A model generated the notes under the pieces. The model was not told where the DNA came from and did not search any database. It was given only the letters and a program-made list of their open reading frames with translations. Below are positions 36,511-49,500 of a stretch of DNA of 64,000 nucleotides, in pieces (positions within the stretch are counted from its first letter, which is position 1; the number at the start of each line of letters is the position of its first letter). The position numbers and the translations under genes are program-made. Origin of the DNA: Channa striata (lineage: Eukaryota > Chordata > Actinopteri > Anabantiformes > Channidae); assembly GCA_033026295.1 (NCBI GenBank), contig CM065175.1, positions 14,707,837 through 14,771,836 of the forward strand, in the 5' to 3' direction.

Positions 36511-39500
36511 GATTATAGACCAGTTGTGTCCTGCTATTTCTCCTGGTGGACAGCCGTCAGTTGATGAGCTGGAGATGTCGTGGGACTGTGGCCTGAGACA
36601 CATGTTCTCTGTGTCCCCTGCGCTGCAGCAAGGGAGCATGTGCATCCTGCATGAGAAGGAGGACCTGTCCAGACTGGAGATGGTTCAGAGACTGGCCAAG
36701 GACGGCTGCCGTTTCCTGCAGAATCACAGCAAGAGCCCAGAGAGGACATGCGAGGTGAGACACACACCAGCTCTGCTGCAGTCACAACATCCATGTATTG
36801 AAACGCTTTTATGTATGGCAAAATATGAAAAACTGTTGATATATAACTTAATACATAGTGTAAGATATTGTGATCGCGTCCATTTCACTGAACAACTATG
36901 TATAGTACTGTGAAAACATCAGCCATCCTGCTTATCAGTTTGTCCTCCTTATGTCATTGTGAATCCTATGAAATTAGCAGTGTTTTCCTTTTAATGTTCA
37001 GTTAAAGAACATTAAATATTCTACTTTATTGTGGGCTCCTTTTTTGTATTATCTGCAGTGTTTCATTAATCAAACTGATGTGACTAATGTCTGGTTTTAT
37101 TGGCCTCCGTACATTGTACAGTGCTTGTACCTTCTATGAATATCAGTCTTATTTGAATTATTTCCAGACAACAAAAGCTTATTTAAATTGACCAAAATAG
37201 TCTGTGGACCGTTGTAAAAAAACAATAATAATTTGAAATATATTGCAGATACATTATACTGTAGAGTGCATAACATTATGCAAAACATTGCATAATGAAG
37301 GGTTTCTGTTGAATTTAAAATTGGCCAGGTATTTTTCCAGAAATGATGAACATACTTTTAGAATGCAGTCAGCATTGCCAGCTTTCTTAGTTTTAATGAT
37401 GGTTTTATTTCAAAGTAGTACCACCATTATGTGCCATTACTAAAACCATAACCAGAAGTACTGCATGTTCTCTTCAACCTGCATGTTTCTAAAGCGTTAC
37501 ATCAGTGAGCTGCGTCTGATTGGCTGACCTCATGGTTGGCTCAGCTTCTCCCTTCCTGTCAGCTGTATCTGTGTACAGTACTTCACTCTTTAACAATGGC
37601 AGGAAGAGTTGACGCAAGCAGCTTGACGACCATGCCGAGACATTGTACGGTTTCAGGGTGGGTTCCAGTGGATCAGGTCTCTGACCTTTTTTCCACAGGC
37701 GAGGCTAGATCTCCTTATCTGTGTTGTTATGCAATCCAATGACCTTTCACTGGCACAACCCAATTGGCTTATACTTTCAGTCTCCTATAGAATTAATTGT
37801 TAGTAACACATGCATGTCAGTTTTTTTTATTAAGTCCCCAGAAAATGTGTGTACCTATGGTTTCTGAGCATGTGGAAAATAAAATTATTAACATGAAAAT
37901 GTTGTCCCAGTTTGGATATGCCATTTGTGTAATCACGCTGACCTTTTCGTCGATATTTGAGATTATCTAGAGATGTTAAGATTATGTGATATATATATAG
38001 TGTTTCTAGGTTATAACATAATCCATAAATATGGCACATTCCATATTACGTTTTACTCATACATACAGATATCTAAGCCCAAACATCAACAAGCTTAGGA
38101 ATCAGTTAGCTTGTGGAAACAGGGACGTCTAATGTTTCTAGATCTCTCCTTTGGTGAAACCTTATTAATACTTTACATTACTTTGCTATAAAGTCCTGTT
38201 GGCTTTAAACATTTACAGTTTTGTCTTGGGGATGTCTTTGTCCTTTTATTTTACCCCATTCAGCCATTATTCAGGGGAATGAGATAAATGTGCCTGAATC
38301 ATCTGTTGTGTTCGATATGGAATTTTCTCAAACCTCATTGACTATGATAAATTTTCTTGTGATTTTCCTTAGTTTGTTACATCTGGTTGAAGCACATAGC
38401 TACTGACTTATTTCAATACATGGACCATAGAAAAGCCTGTGAGCAAATATGATGTGCACATTGTCTTGTTTACAGTGTGTCATCAGAGCCTTGAACACTG
38501 AACAGGAATTTCATCAAATTAATACTGGAGATAAAAAAAAGTGCATCTGCATCAAAGGCTTCTTTGAGAACACAACTGCATGAATGCCTGATCTTTCTCA
38601 TTCTCCTCTCTTTCCATTCTTACTTTTCATTCCATTTTCACTATTCCCTCAGAGCAATTAGGACCAAATCTGCACCCTACCAGGTCCCTTTACAGTAAGT
38701 GTTCCATGCCCATGCGAGCCAGACACAGACACACGCAGACAAAAAAGGTTGGTTCAGCTAGTGGGATGCATCTGGAAGTCTACAAGAGACACTAACCCAT
38801 CTGGCAGGACATCACTTTGTGCAGAGACTTGATAAGTAGTGCTTAATCTTCTGCTGACAGCGTCCATCTTGAGAGGACTTCAACAGTAGCCGTAAGTTGA
38901 GGTCACCTCTAGGCCATGGTCTGTCTCATTACAACCGACCCACCATAGAGGCCCAATCGGCTTTTGTACTGGGAAACTGCTAACTGCAAACCACAAAATC
39001 CAGAGCATACTGAATGGCAGCCTGCAGCAACAAAGGCAGGATAAAGAAATTGTGAGGAAAGGTTTTTCTGCTGTTTGACCTGTTAGTAGTAAACTGAGAC
39101 ACTGTTAATTATGCTCATAATTTTAGCTTGCTTTAATGTCGCACTTCAAAAGACAGCCAGGGCATTTGGAACTTTGATATCTGTTTTAACTGTTTAGTAC
39201 CATGGTTCAGAGTACTGAACTGCCACCCAACATCGCCATTTATTGAACAGCTTCACAGATGTGTTTGCTCAGATGTGTAATGTTAATGCTAAAAGCGTCA
39301 CTCAGTGATGGACACCGTCTGATTTTGTTGTATCAAAAACAGCATGTGTACATTATACAAAACTGTCTTTTGTGAATAGATAAGTAGATCAGAGATAAAT
39401 GTTTATGTGCCAGGAAGTCTTGCTTAACTTAGGGGCTATAGATGCTATTTCTGCCAAAGGCAATTAGGGCAGAAAACTGCAACCACTTCCAGTCTGTCTG

Positions 39501-42500
39501 CCTGGCTAATTGCATGCACAGAGGCTCGTGTTCTCTTTGACTGATGGCTGAGGGGAAGGAGGGTGAAAGCGGCTGCTGATGTGGGATTCGTGTGCTTGCA
39601 CCACACAGTGAACTCCTCATTAAGGCTAATATCTCTGATCCAGACACTCCATTGTCAAGCAGTCAACTTTATACTTCAGAGATGCTGCCAAAGAGCATTT
39701 TAATAAAAATAGAATGTTAAAATGTTGCTTAAATGTTACTAGCTGTCACTGAGGTCAGCATGTGACCATGGACATTGTGTGGCAAAGTGAAAGAGAAACA
39801 CAGAACGTGGGAGACAGTTGGAAATATGAGAATATAGAAATATTATAGAAAGAATATATTATTTACTGTATAGCACCTCCTGTAAGTCACAAGACAATGA
39901 GCTACCATGTGAGTTATGGTCTAAAATAAACCGTTGTTGGCATGCAGAGTTTAAATCTAATTTGAAAACAGATTGTCTCTAGCCACCAGACTATATATTA
40001 GGAGGCTCTTTGTTGGATTTAGTAATTAAAATATATGCAGATCTTTTATGTTAATCCCTGAATGGGCTCCACTGATAAGGAAGGAATAATGGTATATGGA
40101 AATTCTCTTTCATTTACAGTGCTGGCTTTGACAGAGTATTATGATGGAAATCAGTGGTGATTTGTGTGAGTGGGAGAAAATACAGGGGAATCTCCTTGGT
40201 GATAACGCGCTCTCTCTCCCTCCCCTTTTCTCTCTTTAGCCACAGAGTGACGAGGCAGTCCGTGTGTGTCTGAGGGAGAGGGGCTACGATGTGCTCGTTC
40301 TCCAGAGAGTGTCGTCAGAGCGACCAGCCCTCTCTGCAACAGCAAGGGGAGGAGGGAGAGGAGGCAAGGAACAGGAGGTAAGCCTCCCCGCTCCCCTCCT
40401 TCCTATTCCCTCCCTCCCTCTCTCCCTCTCTCACTATCTGTTTCACCCCCTCAGCACTCTTCCTCTCATCATTCTCCCTTTCTGTCTCTCTGGATCACAC
40501 ACACAGTCAGGCATACTTACATCACAACTCCCCACACGTGAATAACTACATTAAATACACAGAAGTGAGCAGCATGGGACTTTGAGACAGAGCTCTACTG
40601 GCTGTGGTTCCATTGAACTCACTGGACAGCCTGGAAGACACCGGCACACCTCAGTAGACAGCGGTTGACTCGCTGTATCAGCTGTAGGTGAATGGATGGA
40701 TGGGTAAAGTGGGCATGCAGCAGTAACCACGGCAACATTGCCGGTGTGAGGGCACGGGGACTTTACAAGGATGGGATCTCGACCGCAGCCCCCGAACCTG
40801 CGGCAGGAGGAGGAGAGACTGCTGCACGCTGCCTTGGTGGAGCAGGAGGAGGACGATGATGACGAGGAGGGCTTCGAAGAGAGCAACAGTGACAGCACCA
40901 GCCGGGCAGAGCCAGCCACCATGCCCACCTTTGACGTCCCCTACTTTCGATACATAGATGATGAGGGGACAGAGGGGGAAGAGGAGTGGAGCAGTAGCCG
41001 CTCCCTGTCCTCTATTGAGGAGGACTCGTCAATTGACTCTGTTGTGTGTGACAGGTACATGGTGGTATCAGGGACCCCAGAGAAGATCCTGGAACATTTG
41101 CTGAATGACTTGACACTGGATGAAGACCAGGGAACAACACGGGGCAAAGAGCCAGGTCAGAATATACACTTATGTAATATCATGAAACTTTATCATCCCA
41201 CTTGTTCTTCCTCAGTGTTGTCTATGTGTAAATAGATATACAGATTATTTAGAAAAGAAAACTTCATGACTATGTAATGTGTGTGTGTGTGTGTGTGTGT
41301 GTCATTAAACGCAGAGAAAGCGCATTTACTCCCTTTACTTCTTGTTTGACATCCCCCCCCTCCCTCCTCTGCTGGGGCAGCAGCTCCCACCCCCCATGAG
41401 CAATAGTACTGGGCTAATCATGTGTCATCATTCCTAAAAGTGTCTCTAAGTTTGAGCCTTGTAATGAGACGCACATATCATTGGAGTGAGGATGTGAACA
41501 GATTGCGCAACACGCCGTCCAGCCTCGCAGCCACGACAAAGCCACAATGCATTTCCCCTCATCCCAGCAGGTGCACAACAGCGTGACACTGTCGGCAAGG
41601 CAGAGGAGAGCCTCTGTTCCTGAAGCCGGAGAGATGGATTGATTGAGAGCAGTAATGGTGAAGGGGAATATCATAAAAAATGAGAAACGAGGGGACAAGG
41701 CAGGCCAAGCCCATCCCAGATATTGTCAGTCCTTCTGATCTGGGAGTGTTGTTTCAGCAGAGAGGCCTGCATTAGCAAAACGGTACATTTTACATGCTCT
41801 GTAAAATAAAAGAAAAAATAATTTTCATTTATGCTGAGTCAGAAATTTTACTGCTACAGTTGACTTTATGATATTAATGGGGTAAATTAAGAATTGAGTA
41901 AGGCATCGTTCCTCCAGTTAGTGTATTCACAATGAACCCATCATTTAAGCAACATTTGATAGGCACAGTGGGCTGTGTGTTGCTAATAATCATATACAAT
42001 CAGCTCACTTTGCAGTGAGTGTGTTGAAGCACATGAAGTCCACAGCATGTTGCGGAGTTATATCCCAGGGTCATAAAGCCCGAGAGCTGAAGATGAGAGG
42101 GAATGCATCGAGTCCTGAGCAGCAATTGATCTGCACTCTGGTGTTTAATAGCCTGACTCCTGCTGGCCTTGGTTATGTCCCTGAGTGAAAACGGACTTGC
42201 TCTGCTCCACTGCTACTGCTGAGTGTTCCCTCGGAGTTTCAGCTCAGCACGAGCACGACAGCACGCGATCCCGTATTTCAACAAAAAGAGATTTATGGAA
42301 CATTCAACAAGCAATCATATTTGGTCCGTCTCCCAAGGCTGGTCACTGCAGAAGATCATCGATCCTTAATTCCTGCTTACATGCAGTACACCACATTACA
42401 AATCCTGTTTTATGTCAATGGCCTTTAGCTTTACTCACTGCATCACATTCGGAATGCAGAGGAGCTTTCCGACTTTCTGCAAGAGGTGGCACTTTTGTGA

Positions 42501-43468
42501 AGGCACCATGTTTGAGGAGAAGCAAACGTGACCACTGCAGTGGAGTGTTCCGTGAAGATCTCCCATGTGCTGGGCTGTCCTTCTATGGGCAAACATTGTG
42601 GGTTGCCTTCACAAATGTTCAGTGTTGCTTTCGTGTCTGTGCCTAATATCTGAGTGCAGCTATTGATTCTTGCTCTGCTGCCTGCTGCACGCTGCTTGTT
42701 CTGAAAAAACACGTAATAGAACATTTGTGTTGTTAATGAGTGGAGCTTCCAGCTCCTTTACTGATGCATCATGTGGAGGGAAGCTGACATGCTCATTTGT
42801 ATTCAACGTCACACTGATGGAGCAGATATAACATTTACAATCTTTTATAGAAGCTCATCATCCAGTATTAAGCAAAGGCTTTTTCAGCAAGCAAAGGACT
42901 TCGTGTGGTTACCAGATAAGTGACCAATTACCTGCCTATGACATCAATCAAGTATATATTGAAATGCAAAAGGGATTGTCAGGTTTATTGATTTCACAAT
43001 ACAGTCAATCAGTGACAAATTAGATCAATTATTTCAATCAGCAGTTCCTTTATAAAGAGATTATTTGTTTGGCTATATATATTTTCACTTCTTTCATCCA
43101 GGCAAAAACTGTGTAAGTAGAATAACATTAAATATAATTTACATCACAAATCAGCAACAACAGACTCTTCAATGTTTTTTATACAGCTCAGTTGAGTAAC
43201 TCAAGATTTTGTGCTTTTGAAATGAAAATTTTTAATGCTAAACCTTTTTGCTGAAATCTTTACTCTGCAGGACTTCCTCTTCTTTTTGCTGTGTTATCAA
43301 GACAAAATTGAGAATATAACTTAAGGGTTGTAAAATTAAATATTTATTCTGTTTTCCAAAAAACTTGCAGAGTTTACAGCCTGGGGATTATTCTCTAAGC
43401 TGTGAGGAGATTCAGCTAAGATAGCTTGGACAAAATACACAGACACATAGCAGTGCAGTGTGATTAAG

Positions 43469-43500
<32 letters not shown>

Positions 43501-46500
43501 CTATGGAGTGGAGGTACAGTACAGTGAGTGGGTGCGTGGTTGATCTTTTGTGTGTTGCTTTGTATCTTTCTATTAACTTGTGTTACTGTATCCTTTATGG
43601 GAGGGGTCTACATATGTGATTGTGTAACCTCTCATAAGCAGTGAGTGATGCATCCACAGCTGCTCTGCACGGATTAACATAATGATGTGAGGGAGTCCTG
43701 TGGACCAGAACGCACACAAAGGCCTGGGGAAGCCAGTGTGAAATTAAAGGGGAGAATTTACAATTTTGTGCATGAGGCACAGACACAGGCAGGTTGCAAG
43801 AGAGATGGTTCTAATAGGATTTGTAAAGCTTTTTACTATTGGCTGGGCATCATATTTGCAAGTTACTCTTTATGCCGTAGAGATTCATCATAGAATTTTT
43901 AATGTTATATATTTTGAAGAATATTTATAGCATAAATTAATAGTTAGCTACATTTAATAAGTGGCTTTTGTTTAAAGGACCTTTTTTTGTTAATTTCTGC
44001 AATGACCTTTAAAGAAAGAAAGTTACACCTAATCTTTTAGCTCTGTAAATAAAATGAATATATGTGCACATAGGAAAAAGATGCTCTGAGGATTGGTCAA
44101 AGCTGACCACTGCTATATTTGACCATCGATTTAATCCATTTTCAGAATCCCATCCTCATATGTAACCTTGACATGCAGGATACACTGGCCGAAACTCCTG
44201 CTTGTGAACGCATTAGCGTGATGGCTAAGCTCATGTCTGCGTGAAAGAAAATAGCCTTAAAAAACACCGACTTCGTCAGAGGTCAGAAAGAGTGAAATGA
44301 CACATTAACATGACTGGCTTATCTTCTCTAACGCACCCTGCAGTGGTGAATATGTGAGATGGAAGATGCCAGTAAAGGCCTGTTTGAACTTGTCCCGGCA
44401 AATTAGAATCTTCTATTTTTACTGAATTCTCATTGGTATTAACACACGTCATTATCTGAGAAGGACCACAAAGGAAGGGCTCCTACAAGGTCTCTTCTTA
44501 CTGCTTGTTAACCAATTTAACAGCAAAGACCAGCCTCACCTTCTCGTATCATTAAGACGGGATAGGAAAAACTGAAGGCAAGTCTCCAAGCTGTCATTTC
44601 AATTACAAGTACATGCCTATAGTACGTGTAGTTCAGCAAACATTAATCATACAGCTGTCAGACGCGCTGGTGTAGCACCCAGTAACATACCATACACCTA
44701 CAGTAATATGATTCACACACTGTGCATACAATTTAAACTAGTTCACTTCTCTTCACTTGGACATTCTCGTAAGTTAAACGATCACATATTATATACTGTA
44801 GAAAATGAACCCTGTTGGTTTGCATTGACAATGATATCTTTTATTTTGCAGATACGCTTCTCGATGACTTTTTGCTGACTTATCCAGTATTCATGTCAAC
44901 GAGTGACTTGTGTCAAGCTCTGCTTGGACAATATCCTTGAACACAGGGGTTTTAGTGGAATTATTATTACAAAGATTCACAATAATAACCTTATTTTATG
45001 AATTCTATAGACAAATATAATTGTTTTATATGTATGATGATGATGAATCATCATCATGGAATGCATGTGATATCAGAAAAAGAATCTCACACTCCATCTG
45101 TGCTGAAACCTTAACCAGTGCCCACCTATTGCACTAAGCGATGCAGAGGGACCGAGGACAGGAAGGAGTCCCTGGAGAGGAAGCAAAAAGTGCTGCACCT
45201 GGTGTCACAGTGGATGTCTCTCTGCAAGGATTTCCTGAGAGAAGACGAGCATGTCAAACTGTTCATGAAGGTGGGACACAGAACCTACAAGCAAATGGAT
45301 GGAAACTGGGTGTGAGGTCCAGTAAATGTGGGAGAAATTTAAATTGCCATTTCCTTCCAGACTTTGTACCGTTACGTGTTGGAGGACCTTTATGAGCACC
45401 CCGCCCTGGAGACAGATGGGAGAGAACTGCAGAAACTCTACCAGTTGCATCGCAGACAGTGAGTGACAGGAATAAAATTTCCTTTGTTGTCTTTGAATAC
45501 AGGAAGGCTACTTTCGTATGAACACATTTGAATATACAAAATGGGAGAACTGATAAGGTCTGCATGAATACAACAGTCAGCAAAACTATGACTGTTGGAG
45601 ATCTGGGAAGAAGCAGAGACACTATCTGCTCTCTGACTGCACAAAACAAGAAATTCTTCTGTGCTTGGTGCATTTTCTTATCAATGAATCCATTCAGAGA
45701 TTGAAGAGTAATTGCAGTGTTCTGGAGGGTTATACATAGAAATATGAATGTCACAGAGCTCTCTATTTTGATTCTCCAAAATTGAGGAAATACAGGAATT
45801 TTGTAAATGAAGCTGAAACAAGCTGTAAGATTATGTTCCACCACTTGTTTACTGGACATAGTTTCAGGGCTGCTGGCTGTAAACGGTGTAAAGCATAAGT
45901 CAATATACATTCATGTCATGTATGTATGTAAAAACACAGTTTTGTAATGTAACTTACAAACTAAATAGAAAAATCAGTTACTAACTGACTATTAATCCAA
46001 TTTCACTGAATATACAGTGATTTACAAATTACTAGATGAATATTACATAAGCAAGTTGCAGGGTATTAACAGAATAAACAAGTGGGGTTCTTTCATACAT
46101 CAACTAATATCTCTTTCAGATTTATATTCATGAAATATGCTGTTATCATTTTAAAAATCATGTTAGACTCAGTAATAAAATTACATTTACAGAATGTGAT
46201 TCTAATCCGCATTTATTAAAACTTTTATTTGCCTGCTCTTTCTATGTATATTCATGAAATATACAGTACTTTTTAAATATATGATAGACTCATTAAAATG
46301 TGGAATATTGGTTTGTTTTAAAATTGTTATAGAAAGAAAAGTGGATTGTTTGGGAGTGGGTTAAAAAAATAAGCTTCATATTGCTCTCCGACAACCCCCC
46401 GTTCACCAGATACACTGCCACACCCTCAGCCCCCTTCTCCTCCCTCAACCACAGACTCCAATCAGCAGATAATTCAACCCGACTCCGCCGGCCTTATGTG

Positions 46501-49500
46501 ACTCGGCCTTATTCATCTTATATCAACAGAGGGAGATCCACGACACCCACTCTTTGGAAGTACTGGACTTTGTGTGGGTGTTGCTAACTGACATACTCCA
46601 CTATTTATGAGCTTTTCACAATCAAGCCTGTCCCGAGGGAGGACAAGCTGGCTTTGTGGCAATCTGCTACCCGGTGAAAGGCTAAAAGGTGTCACTTTTA
46701 CAGAAAGAAGACTCTTAGTCCATCTGGCCTTTGTGCCAGACAAAGCTCGTAGCAGGTCATGTGCTCCTGAAAGCGCACAAATCTCACACCGCCTCTCAAT
46801 TCACGGTTCTCAGTGACATGCACAGTGACACAGGAGCCATTCAGAACAAAGACAGTGAAGTAGCTTGCGAGTTCTGTTTGGATATGACATTGACAATTAG
46901 GTCTTTCATTAGTGCAGGACTGCTGAGGGGATCCCTCAGGATGGGCTTTGTGCCAACATGCCTGCTGTGATGCAAAAGCTCGGAAACGGTAATGGACACA
47001 GGGATCGACAACATAGCTAAGCAAGGAGAAAAGGGTGATGAAATGAAAGGATCATATTAGAAGGTCTGAAATCAACAAAAGCATTTTAATCTTGATCTGA
47101 CGCTGGACCTTAACACTGAACACTGCAGAGGAGAATATTCAACTGGCCTTTTTGATTCTAGACATATTATAAAACATATACAGGATTTGTTGCCTTAAAA
47201 TGACCAAGTGAATGTAAAAATGATGAAGATAGAGCACTTCATAGATTTATGTCTTTTTCTTTTTTCAGCACGGTGGATGAATATTCACCTCAAAGAAAGG
47301 TGAGTAGAATAAAAAGGTTGTTCTCATCAAGAAATAATGTCGCATAAATAATGTTATTAATCTGTGGCTGCCCTCTTTGTAACACCGATTTAAGTGTTGA
47401 GGCTATTGTTCTCACATTTCCTGCTTAGGGCATTGTTCTGTAGTTCAGCTGAAATTCTCAGGCAGTGTTAATGTGTGTGCAAATCTACGCATTTCCCCTC
47501 TTTTCAGAGCAAAACCCTTTTCCACCAATTGAGCCTGAAAGAGAATGGGCTCCAGTCCAGATCCACACAGAGGGAGACCAAGGAAGGTAAGTTGTACAAC
47601 GTGGCGTTCTTCACACATTCCTCCCATCATACGTTATATCCAAAACTATTCCTGGGAGACATGTGGTCTCAACAGTAGAACAGTGGGAATCTTTCCAAAG
47701 AAGGAATAGGGAAGGTTTGGAAATGCAAATTCCAAACTCATGACTAATAAATTATTTTTGCCTTATTAGGTTAATTCGTTTTTTTAAAGGAATGGTTCAC
47801 GCAACAACAAATCCACGCAGGCTGATAATTGTGATTTTATCTGAGATGTATTGTCTGTCAGAGAAATCGTCTCCACTGACTCTTTTAACTTCATCTAGAG
47901 GAATCTATTGAGAAAACCTAGTGTTGCACAGCAATGCCTCCAGTTGATTAGTGAGTGAATAAACTCTGCTCACCTGTAAATGTTTTACACCAGCAAAGAC
48001 TCCTGGAGCTTCATGGTCATGTGTTAGGGCACAGGGAGCTTTATTATATTTGGATTTGGGTGAAGTTGTAACCATAACAGGTTAATATGATATTAGGCAA
48101 AGCAGCACTTGATGTAAATGCGATGCATGTAATGTTGCACCTTACTAGAACGATATTTTCTCTCTCATCCAGTGCTGTGTCGAGTGTATATCACCATAGA
48201 TTCATACCTAAGTGTGAGGACCCATGCTGGGATAGTGGCCCAGGAGCTGCTGCAGGTCGTGGCAGAAAAGATGGACGTACCCCAGGGGGAACTAGTTCTA
48301 GTGGCTGTCACCTATCCTGGAGGTAAACACAAAACAGCTTCAACTACCACAAAATCTGAATTCCATTTGCAGTGAACTGAACTTTTGATGGCGTTGATGA
48401 CTAAGCCCTTATGTTTTTCTTGGTCTGTTTATACAATGGTGGATTGAAAAGCAAATGCAAAAGAAATACCAACATTATTTTAAATATATGAACAACTACA
48501 TTCCACTTCAGTTCTCTTTAGTAAATTACAGGTGAGTAATGAGTCAGAAGTCACAGCCAAAAAAGTCAAAATGTTCTTTTTATTTCAACCGTATTTTATA
48601 CTTGAAATAACGTGTGAAGTTGTAAGCACCAGAACTGACTTACATATCTCCTCTGTGAGAACATTCAAACGGGAGAAGCATTTACAGTCTAGTAAAATCA
48701 ATATTTGTTATCAGTGACTGAAGTGACTGGCTACATTAGAGTGGGGCTTGGCACAGCCAGTCTTATCTTTAACTTCTGACACCTGCTTACATGCTGCCAG
48801 ACGGATTTTTAATGCTATTCTGACATCTTCTCTCCTGCAGGCAGGCTCCTCCTGCAGCCTCAGGACAGAGTTTTCTCGGATTCTTTACGGCCGGTGGGGA
48901 GGCTGCACATATGCAGGAAGGACCTGGGTGAAGTCCTGGTAGGAATATATTAATATCTGCTGTAAAAAAAACATCGAGATGCACTGGCAGCCCTGCCTCA
49001 TATATGTCTTTCCTTTTAAGAACCCATTCATAGACAACTTGGAGCTGCAAGAGAGGACCGCCTGCATGCTCAGTTTAAACACATGGGATGTAGCTGTTGC
49101 TCTCACCAGCTTTGACTGGACCATCTTTGACTCAATACATGAGGTATGTCCCAAAGTTTGAAGCCCAATTCATAATATATTCGCTGTAAAAGGCAGGTGT
49201 AAATGTCTTAAAGGTCAAAAGTAATTTGAAAAGACACTGGACATGATGCTATCATTACATTCTCTGCTCTGTTCACATCATGAGTTTATGTTCTTTTCCA
49301 GCAAGAACTGGTCTATTTCACTTTCAGTCGGCCTGCCAACAGCAACCACACTGCGGCTCTGGAGCTGCTGCTGCAGCGCTGCAACGAAATCCAGCTGTGG
49401 GTGATGACTGAAGTGCTGCTGTGCTCAACGCCCTGCAGAAGGGTGCAACTCATCAAGAAGTTCATCAAGATTGCTGCCCAGTTAGTAGCTTATGTTTTTT

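Larger units (their letters stand above)
41156..44851 (+). other. rapgef5: rapgef5 intron with two (TG)n tracts
   Basis: The intron is about 3.7 kb, with donor GTCAGA and acceptor TTTTGCAG. It carries two microsatellites. The longest open frame (42,185-42,646) is not recognisable and looks like chance. Confidence 0.7.

Noticed and set aside
42185..42646. 153-codon open frame in a rapgef5 intron
   Set aside because: No recognisable motif, and it falls within an intron defined by well-matched flanking exons.
41279..43500. CRISPR-like or satellite array
   Set aside because: The only regular repeats are simple (TG)n tracts; no spaced direct repeats occur.
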